In this document: one piece after another, positions 1 to 7,394 of the stretch | Position numbering within the stretch: the first letter of the stretch is position 1 | Layout: each line of letters begins with the position of its first letter | Assembly (NCBI RefSeq): GCF_001545155.1 | Contig: NZ_CP014226.1 | Coordinates: forward strand, 3,839,796 to 3,853,229 | Origin: Halomonas chromatireducens | GTDB lineage: Bacteria; Pseudomonadota; Gammaproteobacteria; Pseudomonadales; Halomonadaceae | Direction of reading: 5' to 3' | Length of the DNA stretch: 13,434 nucleotides | Notes under the pieces: model-generated | Database searches by the model: none | Seen by the model: the letters and a program-made list of their open reading frames with translations, nothing else | What the model was told of the DNA's origin: nothing | Translations under genes and position numbers: made by a program

Positions 1-232
1 GGCCATCGCCCACGGCGACATGCAATCCTCCAAGGTGGTGGGCCGCGCCATCGGCGATATCGACCTGCCCAGCGGCACCACCATCGGTGCGCTGGTACGC
101 GGCAAGGAGGTGCTGATCGCCCACGACGACGTGGTGGTGGAGTCGGGCGATCACCTGATCCTGTTCGTGATCGACAAGCGCCGCATTCGCGAGGTGGAAC
201 GCCTCTTCCAGGTCGGCCTGACCTTCTTCTGA
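1..232 (+). CDS. trkA: TrkA, C-terminal end (potassium uptake regulatory subunit), partial
   Basis: This is the 3' end of a gene that begins before the window; the reading frame enters at base 2 and stops at TGA 230-232. The 76 visible residues match the last part of TrkA, the cytoplasmic NAD-binding subunit that gates the Trk potassium channel. They include the stretch GTTIGALVRG, the HDDVVVESGDH segment typical of the second TrkA_C (RCK_C) subdomain, and the conserved ending VERLFQVGLTFF. The N-terminal Rossmann domains are outside the window. trkH follows 79 bases later on the same strand, so the two subunits of one transporter are encoded together. In Halomonas elongata trkA and trkH are, to my knowledge, also adjacent. 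Identification is secure despite truncation. Confidence 0.95.
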   Translation, partial: AIAHGDMQSSKVVGRAIGDIDLPSGTTIGALVRGKEVLIAHDDVVVESGDHLILFVIDKRRIREVERLFQVGLTFF

Positions 233-311
233 TGCCAACGGGGCGCCTCTTGATGTCACGCTGCTGCTTCGCGCCTATGGTTCGCACGCCTGTCGCCAGG
301 AGAATCTTCCC

Positions 312-1760
312 ATGAGCCTGCGCATCATCCTGCGCATCCTGGGAATGCTGCTGATGATGTTCAGCCTGACCCTGGTGCCGCCCATCCTTATCTCGCTGCT
401 GTTCGGCGACGGCCAGTGGGATGCCTTTGCCATCGCGATCATGATCACCGCAGCCACCGGGATGGTGATGTACCTGCCCAACCGGCTCGCACGGAAGGAA
501 CTTCGCACCCGCGACGGCTTCCTGATCGCCGCGCTGTTCTGGAGCGTTCTCGGGCTGTTCGGCTCGCTGCCACTGATGTTGACCGGCGATGCCGCCCTCT
601 CGCTCACCGATGCCGTATTCGAGTCCTTCTCGGGACTGACCACCACCGGTGCCACGGTGATCACCGGCATCGACTTCCTGCCGGAGTCGATCCTCTATTA
701 TCGCCAGCAGCTGCAGTGGCTGGGCGGGATGGGGATCGTGGTACTGGCTGTGGCGATCCTGCCGACCCTGGGGGTCGGGGGCATGGCCCTCTACCGTACC
801 GAGATTCCCGGACCGCTGAAGGACTCCAAGCTCACTCCACGCATTACCGAGACGGCCAAGGCCCTGTGGTACATCTACGCCGCCCTGACCATCACCTGTT
901 TTCTGGCCTACATGGCCGCCGGCATGAACTGGTTCGATGCCCTGGGCCACAGTTTCTCCACCGTGGCCATCGGCGGATTCTCCACCTATGACGCCAGCAT
1001 CGGCCACTTCGACAGCGCCGCCATCGAGCTTATCTGCGTGTTCTTCCTGATCGTCTCGGCAATGAGCTTCAGCCTGCATTTCCTGGCCTGGCGTGGACGA
1101 CGAATTCGTCACTACTTTCAGGATCCGGAAGCCCGTTTCCTGCTGATGTTCCTGGCCGGCCTGACAGCGATCACGGTGGTCTCCCTGTGGCTCACCGGTA
1201 CCTATGAAACCGAGCGGGGCCTGCGGCACGGTCTCTTCCAGGTGGTATCGGTAGCCACCACCGCCGGTTTCGGCGTGACGGACTTCTCGGCCTGGCCGGG
1301 CGCACTGCCCTTCCTGCTGTTCGTGGCAGCCTTTGTCGGCGGCTGCTCCGGCTCCACCGGCGGCGGCATGAAGGTGATTCGCATCATCCTGATCTTGAAG
1401 CAAGGCATGCGAGAGATCATGCGCCTGATCCACCCCAACGCCGTGATCGCGGTCAAGATCGGCAAGGTGAGCGTGCCAGACGGCATCGCCCAGGCGGTGT
1501 GGGGCTTCTTCTCGGTCTACGTGATGCTGTTCTTCCTGATGCTGGTAGGGGTCATGGCCACTGGCGTCGACCAGGTAACCGCCTGGTCGACGGTGGCCTC
1601 GGCGCTCAACAACCTGGGGCCGGCCCTCGGCGAAGCCTCGGGTAACTATGGCGATATGCCGACACTCAGCAAATGGATCCTGGTAGTTGCCATGCTGCTG
1701 GGCCGCCTGGAGATCTTCACGGTGCTGGTGCTGTTCACCCCGGCCTTCTGGCGCCGTTAG
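312..1760 (+). CDS. trkH: TrkH-family potassium uptake channel protein
   Basis: This encodes a 482-residue inner-membrane potassium-translocating subunit, essentially the length of E. coli TrkH (483). It has the four-fold pore repeat of the Trk/Ktr/HKT superfamily. The filter segments are visible at SGLTTTGATVI (107-117), STVAIGGFS (216-224), VATTAGFG (314-321) and LNNLGPALG (432-440), each with the filter glycine. The loop GGCSGSTGGGMK (343-354) and many hydrophobic helices are also present. The start is supported by AGGAGA at 298-303, eight bases before the ATG. It lies directly after trkA, whose product binds and gates it. Potassium uptake through Trk is a main osmotic response in halophilic gammaproteobacteria. 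The paralogue TrkI is the main alternative, but linkage to trkA favours TrkH. Confidence 0.95.
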   Translation: MSLRIILRILGMLLMMFSLTLVPPILISLLFGDGQWDAFAIAIMITAATGMVMYLPNRLARKELRTRDGFLIAALFWSVLGLFGSLPLMLTGDAALSLTDAVFESFSGLTTTGATVITGIDFLPESILYYRQQLQWLGGMGIVVLAVAILPTLGVGGMALYRTEIPGPLKDSKLTPRITETAKALWYIYAALTITCFLAYMAAGMNWFDALGHSFSTVAIGGFSTYDASIGHFDSAAIELICVFFLIVSAMSFSLHFLAWRGRRIRHYFQDPEARFLLMFLAGLTAITVVSLWLTGTYETERGLRHGLFQVVSVATTAGFGVTDFSAWPGALPFLLFVAAFVGGCSGSTGGGMKVIRIILILKQGMREIMRLIHPNAVIAVKIGKVSVPDGIAQAVWGFFSVYVMLFFLMLVGVMATGVDQVTAWSTVASALNNLGPALGEASGNYGDMPTLSKWILVVAMLLGRLEIFTVLVLFTPAFWRR

Positions 1761-1762
1761 GA

Positions 1763-1826
1763 CTGTACAAGTGCCTACTCGAGCGAATCGCTGCGTTGCG
1801 CCTCACCTCGTCGGCTATTTGTACAG
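1763..1826. repeat. Imperfect palindromic element after trkH
   Basis: A perfect 8-bp inverted repeat, CTGTACAA (1763-1770) and TTGTACAG (1819-1826), bounds a 64-base segment. The stem can be extended inward imperfectly through GT/AT-type pairs to GCC (1773-1775) with GGC (1813-1815), and the core also holds short palindromic stretches such as GCGAATCGC. It begins three bases after the trkH stop. There is no downstream run of T, so it is not a classic intrinsic terminator. It could be an RNA hairpin that protects or attenuates the trkAH transcript, or a dispersed REP-like intergenic repeat. Only one copy is seen in this window. Confidence 0.5.
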
Positions 1827-1931
1827 CGCCTCCCTGGATAAGTCTGATGCGACTTCTGACGGACCGGGTTTGGAGCGCGGGCCGGCTTCGTGGATAATCG
1901 GGCATTCATCCCCTTTCGATCCCGAGCGTTC

Positions 1932-3170
1932 ATGACCCACTCCCAGGACACTGTGACCGACCCCAGCCAGGACGGCGACTTCAGCGGCCCGCGCCAAGTC
2001 ATCGAAGTGGGCGGGACCCGCTATACCCTGCTGGGCACCGCCCATGTCTCGGCAAAGAGCGCCGATGACGTGCGCCGCCTGATCGGTTCCGGTGAGTTCG
2101 ATGCCGTGGCAATCGAGCTTTGCGACTCTCGCCACCAGAACCTCAGCGACCCGGACGCCCTGGCCAAGCAGGACCTGTTCGAGATCTTTCGCCAGGGAAA
2201 GGCCGGCATGGTGGCTGCCAGCCTGGCGCTGGGCGCCTTTCAACAGCGAGTCGCCGAGCAGTCCGGCATCGAGCCAGGCGCCGAGATGCGTGCCGCCCTT
2301 GAGGAGGCCCGACGACACGAGCTCCCCCTACTGCTTATCGATCGTGACGTGGGCATCACCCTCAAACGCATCTACCATAACGTCCCCTGGTGGCAGCGCA
2401 TGTCGCTGTTCACCGGGCTGCTTGGCAGTGTGCTGTCACGTCAGGAGGTCAAGCCCGAAGAAATCGAGCGACTCAAGGAGGGTGACGTGCTGGAGTCCAC
2501 CTTCAGCGAGTTCGCCGCCGAGTCCGAGTCACTCTACATTCCGCTGATAACCGAACGCGACCGCTACATGGTGATGCGCCTGGCCGAGCAGGCCCCTCCC
2601 GGACGCTATCGCAATGTGCTGGTGGTGATAGGCGCCGGGCACATGAAGGGCATGGCCGAGCGCTTCAGCGAACCCCTACCCGTCTCGCCCCGGGAAGAGC
2701 GTGAGAAGCTGGAAGTCACGCCGCCGCCGTCAAAGCTGTGGCGCTCACTCCCCTGGCTGATCACGGCGCTGGTGCTGACAGGCTTCGCCATCGGCTTCTC
2801 GCGCAATACCGAACTGGGCTGGCAGCTGGTCGGCGAGTGGTTCCTGATCAATGGCATTCTCTCGGGCCTCGCCACGCTGATCGCCCTGGCGCACCCGGTC
2901 ACGGTCTTGGCCACCATGGTCGCGGCCCCGCTCACCTCGCTGAACCCGACCATCGGCGCCGGCTTCGTCGCCGCCGGTGTAGAGCTGTGGATGCGCAAGC
3001 CCAAGGTGCAGGACTTCTCGACCCTGCGCCACGATGTCACCGAACTGAAAGGATGGTGGCGTAACCGGGTCTCACGAACCCTGCTGGTGTTCCTGTTCGC
3101 CACGCTGGGTTCGGCGGCTGGCACCTGGGTCGCCGGCTTCCGCATCGCCGGCGCGCTGCTCGGCAGTTGA
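1932..3170 (+). CDS. TraB/PrgY (TIKI-like) family membrane protein
   Basis: The product has 412 residues from the ATG at 1932; a GTG at 1890 would add 14 poorly conserved-looking residues. The N-terminal soluble domain carries the signatures of the TraB/PrgY/GumN/TIKI superfamily: GTAHVS (35-40, GxxH), an acidic IELCDSR (61-67), TERDRYM (207-213) and GAGHMKG (234-240). The C-terminal third is hydrophobic, with likely membrane helices near 273-289, 304-320, 326-350 and 384-405. Enterococcal PrgY and TraB lower endogenous sex-pheromone activity, and the fold is related to metal-dependent proteases, but the substrate of proteobacterial members is unknown. Neither candidate start has a strong ribosome-binding site. 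It converges with the HTH gene nine bases downstream. Confidence 0.85.
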   Translation: MTHSQDTVTDPSQDGDFSGPRQVIEVGGTRYTLLGTAHVSAKSADDVRRLIGSGEFDAVAIELCDSRHQNLSDPDALAKQDLFEIFRQGKAGMVAASLALGAFQQRVAEQSGIEPGAEMRAALEEARRHELPLLLIDRDVGITLKRIYHNVPWWQRMSLFTGLLGSVLSRQEVKPEEIERLKEGDVLESTFSEFAAESESLYIPLITERDRYMVMRLAEQAPPGRYRNVLVVIGAGHMKGMAERFSEPLPVSPREEREKLEVTPPPSKLWRSLPWLITALVLTGFAIGFSRNTELGWQLVGEWFLINGILSGLATLIALAHPVTVLATMVAAPLTSLNPTIGAGFVAAGVELWMRKPKVQDFSTLRHDVTELKGWWRNRVSRTLLVFLFATLGSAAGTWVAGFRIAGALLGS

Positions 3171-3179
3171 CGAAGCGCG

Positions 3180-3608
3180 TTACCGCTCTTTCGCGCCGTC
3201 CCCGCCCTCATCCGGGTGCTTGCTACAGGCCTTCGAGAACGCTTCGATGACCTGAGCCACCACCTTGCGCTGCGCAACCGGCAGCGCAAGGTAGCGCTGC
3301 AACACCTGGCGCTCCTCGCCACTGATCGATGCCTCCCAGCGGCCCCGGGCCTCGCGTATCTGCAGCCCGGCGGCCTCCCCATAGCGCAAGGACTGAGGCT
3401 CGACCCCCAGCCACTCCGCCAGTACCTGGAGCTTCTCCTGCTTGGGAAGGGTCTCGCCACAAAGCCAGCGACGCACCCCCTGCAGGGTGACAGGCTTGCC
3501 CCAGTAGCGCAGATTGAATTCACGCTCGAGTACAGCGGGCCGAGGCTCATACCCGGCTGCACGCATCGCGGTGGCCAGGCGCTCGGCGAAGGCGGTTTTT
3601 TCGTTCAT
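3180..3608 (-). CDS. Small HTH (XRE/Cro-like) transcriptional regulator
   Basis: The predicted protein has 142 residues when started at ATG 3608, which gives the N-terminus MNEKTAFAERL. A GTG at 3635 would add nine residues, and neither start shows a good Shine-Dalgarno sequence. The first 80 residues look like a Cro/C1-type helix-turn-helix: PAVLEREFNLRYW (24-36) followed by TLQGVRRWLCGE (41-52), then KLQVLAEWLGVEPQSLRYG. The tail (about 90-130) is probably helical and might mediate oligomerisation. Proteins of this type are widespread in beta- and gammaproteobacteria, but no target is known to me. It is divergent from the diguanylate cyclase, so it may regulate itself and that gene. Its stop is nine bases from the convergent TraB-family gene. 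Confidence 0.8.
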   Translation of the reverse strand: MNEKTAFAERLATAMRAAGYEPRPAVLEREFNLRYWGKPVTLQGVRRWLCGETLPKQEKLQVLAEWLGVEPQSLRYGEAAGLQIREARGRWEASISGEERQVLQRYLALPVAQRKVVAQVIEAFSKACSKHPDEGGDGAKER

Positions 3609-3767
3609 GCGGCGAATGTGCCGCGCGGGTTGCACTCGCAGTTAAACTGGAGTTGATCTAATATAGCAACCAATGGTTAACTCCCATCGTGTTAGTTGAT
3701 CATCGATGCCAGTCCCGATAGCCGCGGCAAGGCCCGGCCATCGGCACCAAACACAACAGGACCCCCC
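3609..3767. promoter_or_regulatory. Divergent intergenic region with repeated sites (putative operator)
   Basis: This AT-richer spacer separates the HTH gene (minus) from the cyclase gene (plus). It contains a direct repeat AGTTGATC at 3651-3658 and 3694-3701, two GTTAA-containing sites at 3641-3645 and 3676-3680, and a spaced inverted repeat TGGAGTT/AACTCC (3648-3654 and 3679-3684). A TAATAT sequence at 3659-3664 could be a -10 element, but no clear -35 is seen. Paired sites between a divergent regulator and its neighbour suggest autoregulatory binding. This is inference; the repeats are short. Confidence 0.35.
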
Positions 3768-5747
3768 ATGCCTGACTCGCTTCAAAGGGATCTCGATGCG
3801 AGCTACGATCAGAGGGTACTGGCGAGAACCGCCGGCGCCATCCAGCCCCATGGCTGCCTGATCGTCGTCGATCAGCGGTGGCGCAACGTTATGCTCACCA
3901 GCACCAATCTGGATCAGTTTCTCGGCCAAGCACCGGTCGAGGCACTCGGCCGCTCTCCATCGGCCGTACTGGGCTCGGTGCCCATCGGCCTGCTCGCCTC
4001 CCGGTTCGGCAAAGGCGAGGAGGGCCGCGCCAGTACCGCCACCTGCCGGCTCGAAACCACCCCACAGCCACTACATGTCACCGCACACGGTGTGGCGACC
4101 AGCATCGTCCTGGAGCTGGAGCCATGCGGAATCCTGACCGACAACCTGACGGAACGGGTGGCTGGCTGGGGTTCACGCATCGCTGGCGCCGACTGCCCAG
4201 GCAGGGTGCTCTCGCTGCTACTGGCCGCCCTGCGCGAGCTGACCGGGCTCGAGACCGCCGAGGCCTATCGCATCGACGATGACGGCCACCTGCAGCGACT
4301 GGTGGTGGACGATGCCACCGACCCGGTCCACAAGGCATGCGGCGCCTTTCCAGTCGGCCTTTCGCGCCCGACGGGGAGCCTCTTTTCCGGCAGCACACCG
4401 CTGCGGCTGATCGCCGACACCACGGCAAGCCCCATCCCGCTGACGGGTCCGGGGGCGGACGCCCTGGACCTCTCCCAGGCCGTGCTACGCTCGATTCCTG
4501 TGCGCGACCGGAACTGGCTGCGGCAGTTGCAGGCGCATACCGCCCTTGTCATCAACCTTTACGATGGGCAGCGCCGCTGGGGGCTGATCGCCTGCCACGG
4601 GCGTCAGGCCCGCTACCTGGCACCCAGGCTTAGACAGCTGCTGCAGCTGTTGACCCATACGGCATTCCAGCGCCATGCCCTGCTGCAGGAGCGGGAAGAA
4701 TCCCTGCGCCGACGCCAGTTGCTGGCAACGGCCGGCCAGATCGGCGTTCGCCGACCGCGACGACCCTCCAACGCCGCACTGCTGGCAGCCGCCAAGGCCT
4801 GCAAGCACTACTTCCAGGCCTGTGGTGTCGCCCTAGTATATCAAGGTAAGGCCCTGGGGCTTGGCAAGCGCCCGCATGCCCAAACCCTACAGCAGCTTGC
4901 CGCTCATCTCGACCGTTGTTCACCCGATGCCCTGTGGCACAGTCACCGGCTGGCCAATACCGCGCTCGGCAAGGTCTTGCCGCCACAAGGAGACTTCAGC
5001 GGCCTGCTGGCGGCCCCCCTGGCCAGCGAGGCACAGCCAGCCGGGTGGCTAATGCTGTTTCGGCAGCCGACAGGACGACGCACCGGCGCACAGCAGAGTG
5101 ATGACCTCCAGACGCCCCACGACGGCACCGTCTGGTCCACCGCCGACCAGCATGCCGCTGTCGAGCTGGCCAGGATGCTATCCAATGACATCACCATCTG
5201 GCGGGCCAGGCATCGCTGCAGGCGCCTGCATGAGCGCAATGCCAGGCTCAGGCACCTGGCCCGCACCGATCCGGTCGCAGGCATTGCCAACCGTCACCGG
5301 ATCGAGGAGCTGCTCAAGGCGGAACTCGCCATAGCCGAGCATGGTGGCAAACCCTGCTCGCTGCTGATGTTCGATATCGACCATTTCAAGCGAATCAATG
5401 ACAGCCATGGGCATGATGCAGGCGACAGCGTGCTGCGACAGGTGGCCCGGACCGTTCAGGCGCGCCTGCGAACCTCGGATCACCTGGGCCGCTGGGGCGG
5501 TGAGGAATTTCTGATCATCGCCCCGGACTGCACCCTGCGCCAGGCCACCGAGCTGGCGGCTCGCCTCTGCCAGGACCGGCTAGAGACACCCTTCCCTGCA
5601 GTCGGCCAGGTCTCGATCAGCATCGGCGTCACGGCCTGGCAGCCGGGTGACACATCGAGCCAACTGGTGCATCGAGCCGACATGGCCATGTATCAGGCCA
5701 AGGAGGCGGGGCGCGCCTGCGTTCGAGTCGCCGAGGCAGCAGACTGA
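3768..5747 (+). CDS. Phytochrome-like PAS-GAF-PHY diguanylate cyclase with degenerate chromophore pocket
   Basis: The protein has 659 residues from ATG 3768, which is preceded by CAGGA six bases upstream; an in-frame TTG at 3696 is less likely. Residues about 1-125 resemble a bacteriophytochrome PAS domain (AIQPHG at 24-29), 145-305 its GAF domain (LDLSQAVLRS 233-242, GLIACHG 272-278), and 320-475 a PHY-like domain. Residues 498-655 form GGDEF: FDIDHFKRIND (535-545), catalytic GGEEF (577-581) and an intact inhibitory RxxD site (RTSD 568-571), so it should make cyclic di-GMP from GTP. Phytochrome light sensing looks lost: no cysteine precedes IQPHG, the GAF DIP motif is replaced by LSR (198-200), the pocket histidine aligns with D247, and the PHY tongue PRxSF motif is absent. 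H277 is kept. Its signal may now be a protein, another ligand or none. Confidence 0.88.
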   Translation: MPDSLQRDLDASYDQRVLARTAGAIQPHGCLIVVDQRWRNVMLTSTNLDQFLGQAPVEALGRSPSAVLGSVPIGLLASRFGKGEEGRASTATCRLETTPQPLHVTAHGVATSIVLELEPCGILTDNLTERVAGWGSRIAGADCPGRVLSLLLAALRELTGLETAEAYRIDDDGHLQRLVVDDATDPVHKACGAFPVGLSRPTGSLFSGSTPLRLIADTTASPIPLTGPGADALDLSQAVLRSIPVRDRNWLRQLQAHTALVINLYDGQRRWGLIACHGRQARYLAPRLRQLLQLLTHTAFQRHALLQEREESLRRRQLLATAGQIGVRRPRRPSNAALLAAAKACKHYFQACGVALVYQGKALGLGKRPHAQTLQQLAAHLDRCSPDALWHSHRLANTALGKVLPPQGDFSGLLAAPLASEAQPAGWLMLFRQPTGRRTGAQQSDDLQTPHDGTVWSTADQHAAVELARMLSNDITIWRARHRCRRLHERNARLRHLARTDPVAGIANRHRIEELLKAELAIAEHGGKPCSLLMFDIDHFKRINDSHGHDAGDSVLRQVARTVQARLRTSDHLGRWGGEEFLIIAPDCTLRQATELAARLCQDRLETPFPAVGQVSISIGVTAWQPGDTSSQLVHRADMAMYQAKEAGRACVRVAEAAD

Positions 5748-5751
5748 AGAC

Positions 5752-6501
5752 TTACCGGGTGCGCCGGTTCTGCAACCGCTTCATGGCGGCCGTCGGCGCC
5801 AGCAGCTTCTCGAAGCGCCGGCTGGCGGCATAGCTGTCATTGAAGGCGTCGAAGTAGTCATCCAGCACGTCGCCGGCCAGGGTGTCCCCCGATTGACGCA
5901 GCAGTTCGGCGGCCACCTCGGCCGTGCAGAGATGTGCCGCCGACGCCGGCTTGCGCAGCCGATAGCGGGTCAGTCGCTCGGTGGCCAGCGGCAGCACCGG
6001 CAGGTTCTTCAGGTAGGGGCTCTTGCGGAAGATCCGCCGTGCCTGGCGCCAGGTGCCGTCGAGCAGGATAAAGACCGGCGTCTTCCCGGCGCTCTTGACG
6101 CTCGCGACGGCGTCCAGGCTCACCACGCGGTCGGCGTAGTCGGGCTGATCATCGGGAAAGATCACGAAGGGGGCGAAGCGGCTATCCTCGAGCAGTGCCA
6201 GCAACCGCTCGTCCGGGGTCGTACGGTACCAGGTAAACACCTCGGTGGTGGGCAGCACGTCCCGGATCAGTCGCCCGGTATTGGTCGGCTTATGGTGCTC
6301 CAGGGGGTGCGTCAACAGCCAGACACGAGCCGTACTCTCCACCGTGAACCGATAGGGGCAAAGGCAGTTGAGGCGCGGCAGGTTGCATCCGGGACAGCGC
6401 TCGACGAAGCTGCCGCGCCCCTTGAACTCACGCCGTGGCGGCCGGGGGTGACCCGTTGCGGGGTCACGATCACTGAAATCGCTGGGCGTATTGTCCGACA
6501 T
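5752..6501 (-). CDS. tapT: DTW-domain tRNA-uridine aminocarboxypropyltransferase (TapT/YfiP-like)
   Basis: The 249-residue product belongs to the DTW-domain family. E. coli TapT (YfiP, about 230 residues) uses S-adenosylmethionine to add a 3-amino-3-carboxypropyl group to U47 of several tRNAs. An N-terminal zinc-binding cluster CPGC...CLC uses C36, C39, C46 and C48. The conserved THPLEHHKPTNTGRL (64-78) follows, then the family signature LLDGTWRQARRI (146-157, with D148, T150 and W151). The first 30 residues are charged and probably disordered, making it slightly longer than the E. coli protein. The ribosome-binding site is weak. It is last in the aceK-sirtuin-tapT series, 92 bases after the sirtuin stop, and converges with the cyclase gene four bases away. 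The exact tRNA target is inferred from the family. Confidence 0.87.
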   Translation of the reverse strand: MSDNTPSDFSDRDPATGHPRPPRREFKGRGSFVERCPGCNLPRLNCLCPYRFTVESTARVWLLTHPLEHHKPTNTGRLIRDVLPTTEVFTWYRTTPDERLLALLEDSRFAPFVIFPDDQPDYADRVVSLDAVASVKSAGKTPVFILLDGTWRQARRIFRKSPYLKNLPVLPLATERLTRYRLRKPASAAHLCTAEVAAELLRQSGDTLAGDVLDDYFDAFNDSYAASRRFEKLLAPTAAMKRLQNRRTR

Positions 6502-6593
6502 GAGGGCCTGGCAATGCTGGAGGGGGGCAATATTCTAGCATGGCATGACGTGTTGGCAGAGACTGCAAGCGAGTGGAATGGAGTGGAGTGAAA

Positions 6594-7328
6594 TCAGCCT
6601 GCCAGAGTTTCCGGCATCCATAGGCGTCCTTCACGCTGCCAGTGACGCACCAGCTGAGGCACCCCCTTCCCCGCCGTCTGGCAGATTCGCGCCACGCCAG
6701 GGGGTGAAAGCCTCTCTGCTTCGGGGTCCACAAGCACGCAGGGGGCCTCCATGGGAGCATGGTCCAGCAATGAAGCGGCGGGCATCACGGCAAGCGAGGT
6801 ACCCACCACCAGCAGCAGGTCAGCCTCGCCGACGATCTCACAGGCCTCGGCAAAGTGCGGCACGCTCTCGCCGAACCACACCACGTCCGGGCGCAGCTGG
6901 CTCCCCTTGTCGCAGATATCGCCCAACTCGATGCCTCCTCGGGGCAGGCGATACTGCATTCGGGCATCCACCGTGGAGCGCGCCTTGAGGATTTCGCCAT
7001 GCAGGTGCAGCACGTTGCGGGAACCGGCGCGCTCGTGCAGGTCATCGATGTTCTGGGTGATGATACTGACCCGAAACCCCCGCTTCTCCAGCTCCGCCAG
7101 GGCCTTGTGGGCGGCATTGGGCCGGGCCCGGCGAACCTGGGCCCGGCGCGTATTGTAGAATTCCAGCACACGCCGGGGGTCGCGGCGCCAGGCTTCGGGG
7201 GTGGCCACAGCCTCGATGGGGTGGTCAGCCCAAAGCCCATCGCTGGCCCGGAAGGTCTGGATACCGCTCTCGGCGCTGATGCCCGAGCCGGTAAAGACCA
7301 CCAGATGGGAGCGCCTCTCCTCCGCCAT
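6594..7328 (-). CDS. NAD-dependent protein deacylase (sirtuin, CobB/SIRT5-like) without the zinc cysteines
   Basis: This is a cytoplasmic sirtuin of 244 residues that would remove acyl groups from lysines using NAD. Numbered from ATG 7328, it shows the NAD-binding GSGISAESGIQTFR (14-27), TQNIDDLHERAG (91-102) and catalytic H110 in LHLHGE. Y58 and R61 in FYNTRR match the Tyr/Arg pair that marks SIRT5/CobB enzymes acting on succinyl- or malonyl-lysine. The usual four-cysteine zinc site after the catalytic histidine is missing; only isolated cysteines occur, and the region reads DICDKGSQLRPDVVWFGE, as in a recognised zinc-less group. GAGG seven to eight bases upstream favours 7328; an ATG at 7343 would add five residues. 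It follows aceK by 66 bases on the same strand. It resembles CobB functionally, but the symbol is withheld because the subgroup differs. Confidence 0.9.
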   Translation of the reverse strand: MAEERRSHLVVFTGSGISAESGIQTFRASDGLWADHPIEAVATPEAWRRDPRRVLEFYNTRRAQVRRARPNAAHKALAELEKRGFRVSIITQNIDDLHERAGSRNVLHLHGEILKARSTVDARMQYRLPRGGIELGDICDKGSQLRPDVVWFGESVPHFAEACEIVGEADLLLVVGTSLAVMPAASLLDHAPMEAPCVLVDPEAERLSPPGVARICQTAGKGVPQLVRHWQREGRLWMPETLAG

Positions 7329-7394
7329 ACCTTGCCTCGTCATTGCCGCTGCCTGCCGGACGCACTGAAGTGGCGGGCCTGGAAGCGGTTCGCT

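Noticed and set aside
2606..3562. A 318-codon minus-strand frame across the TraB-family and HTH genes
   Set aside because: It conflicts with two better supported genes and has the Arg/Ser/Pro-rich composition of an antisense shadow.
5647..6591. A 314-codon forward open frame opposite the DTW gene
   Set aside because: It overlaps the cyclase end and runs antisense to a clear DTW-domain gene; the sequence is low in recognisable motifs.
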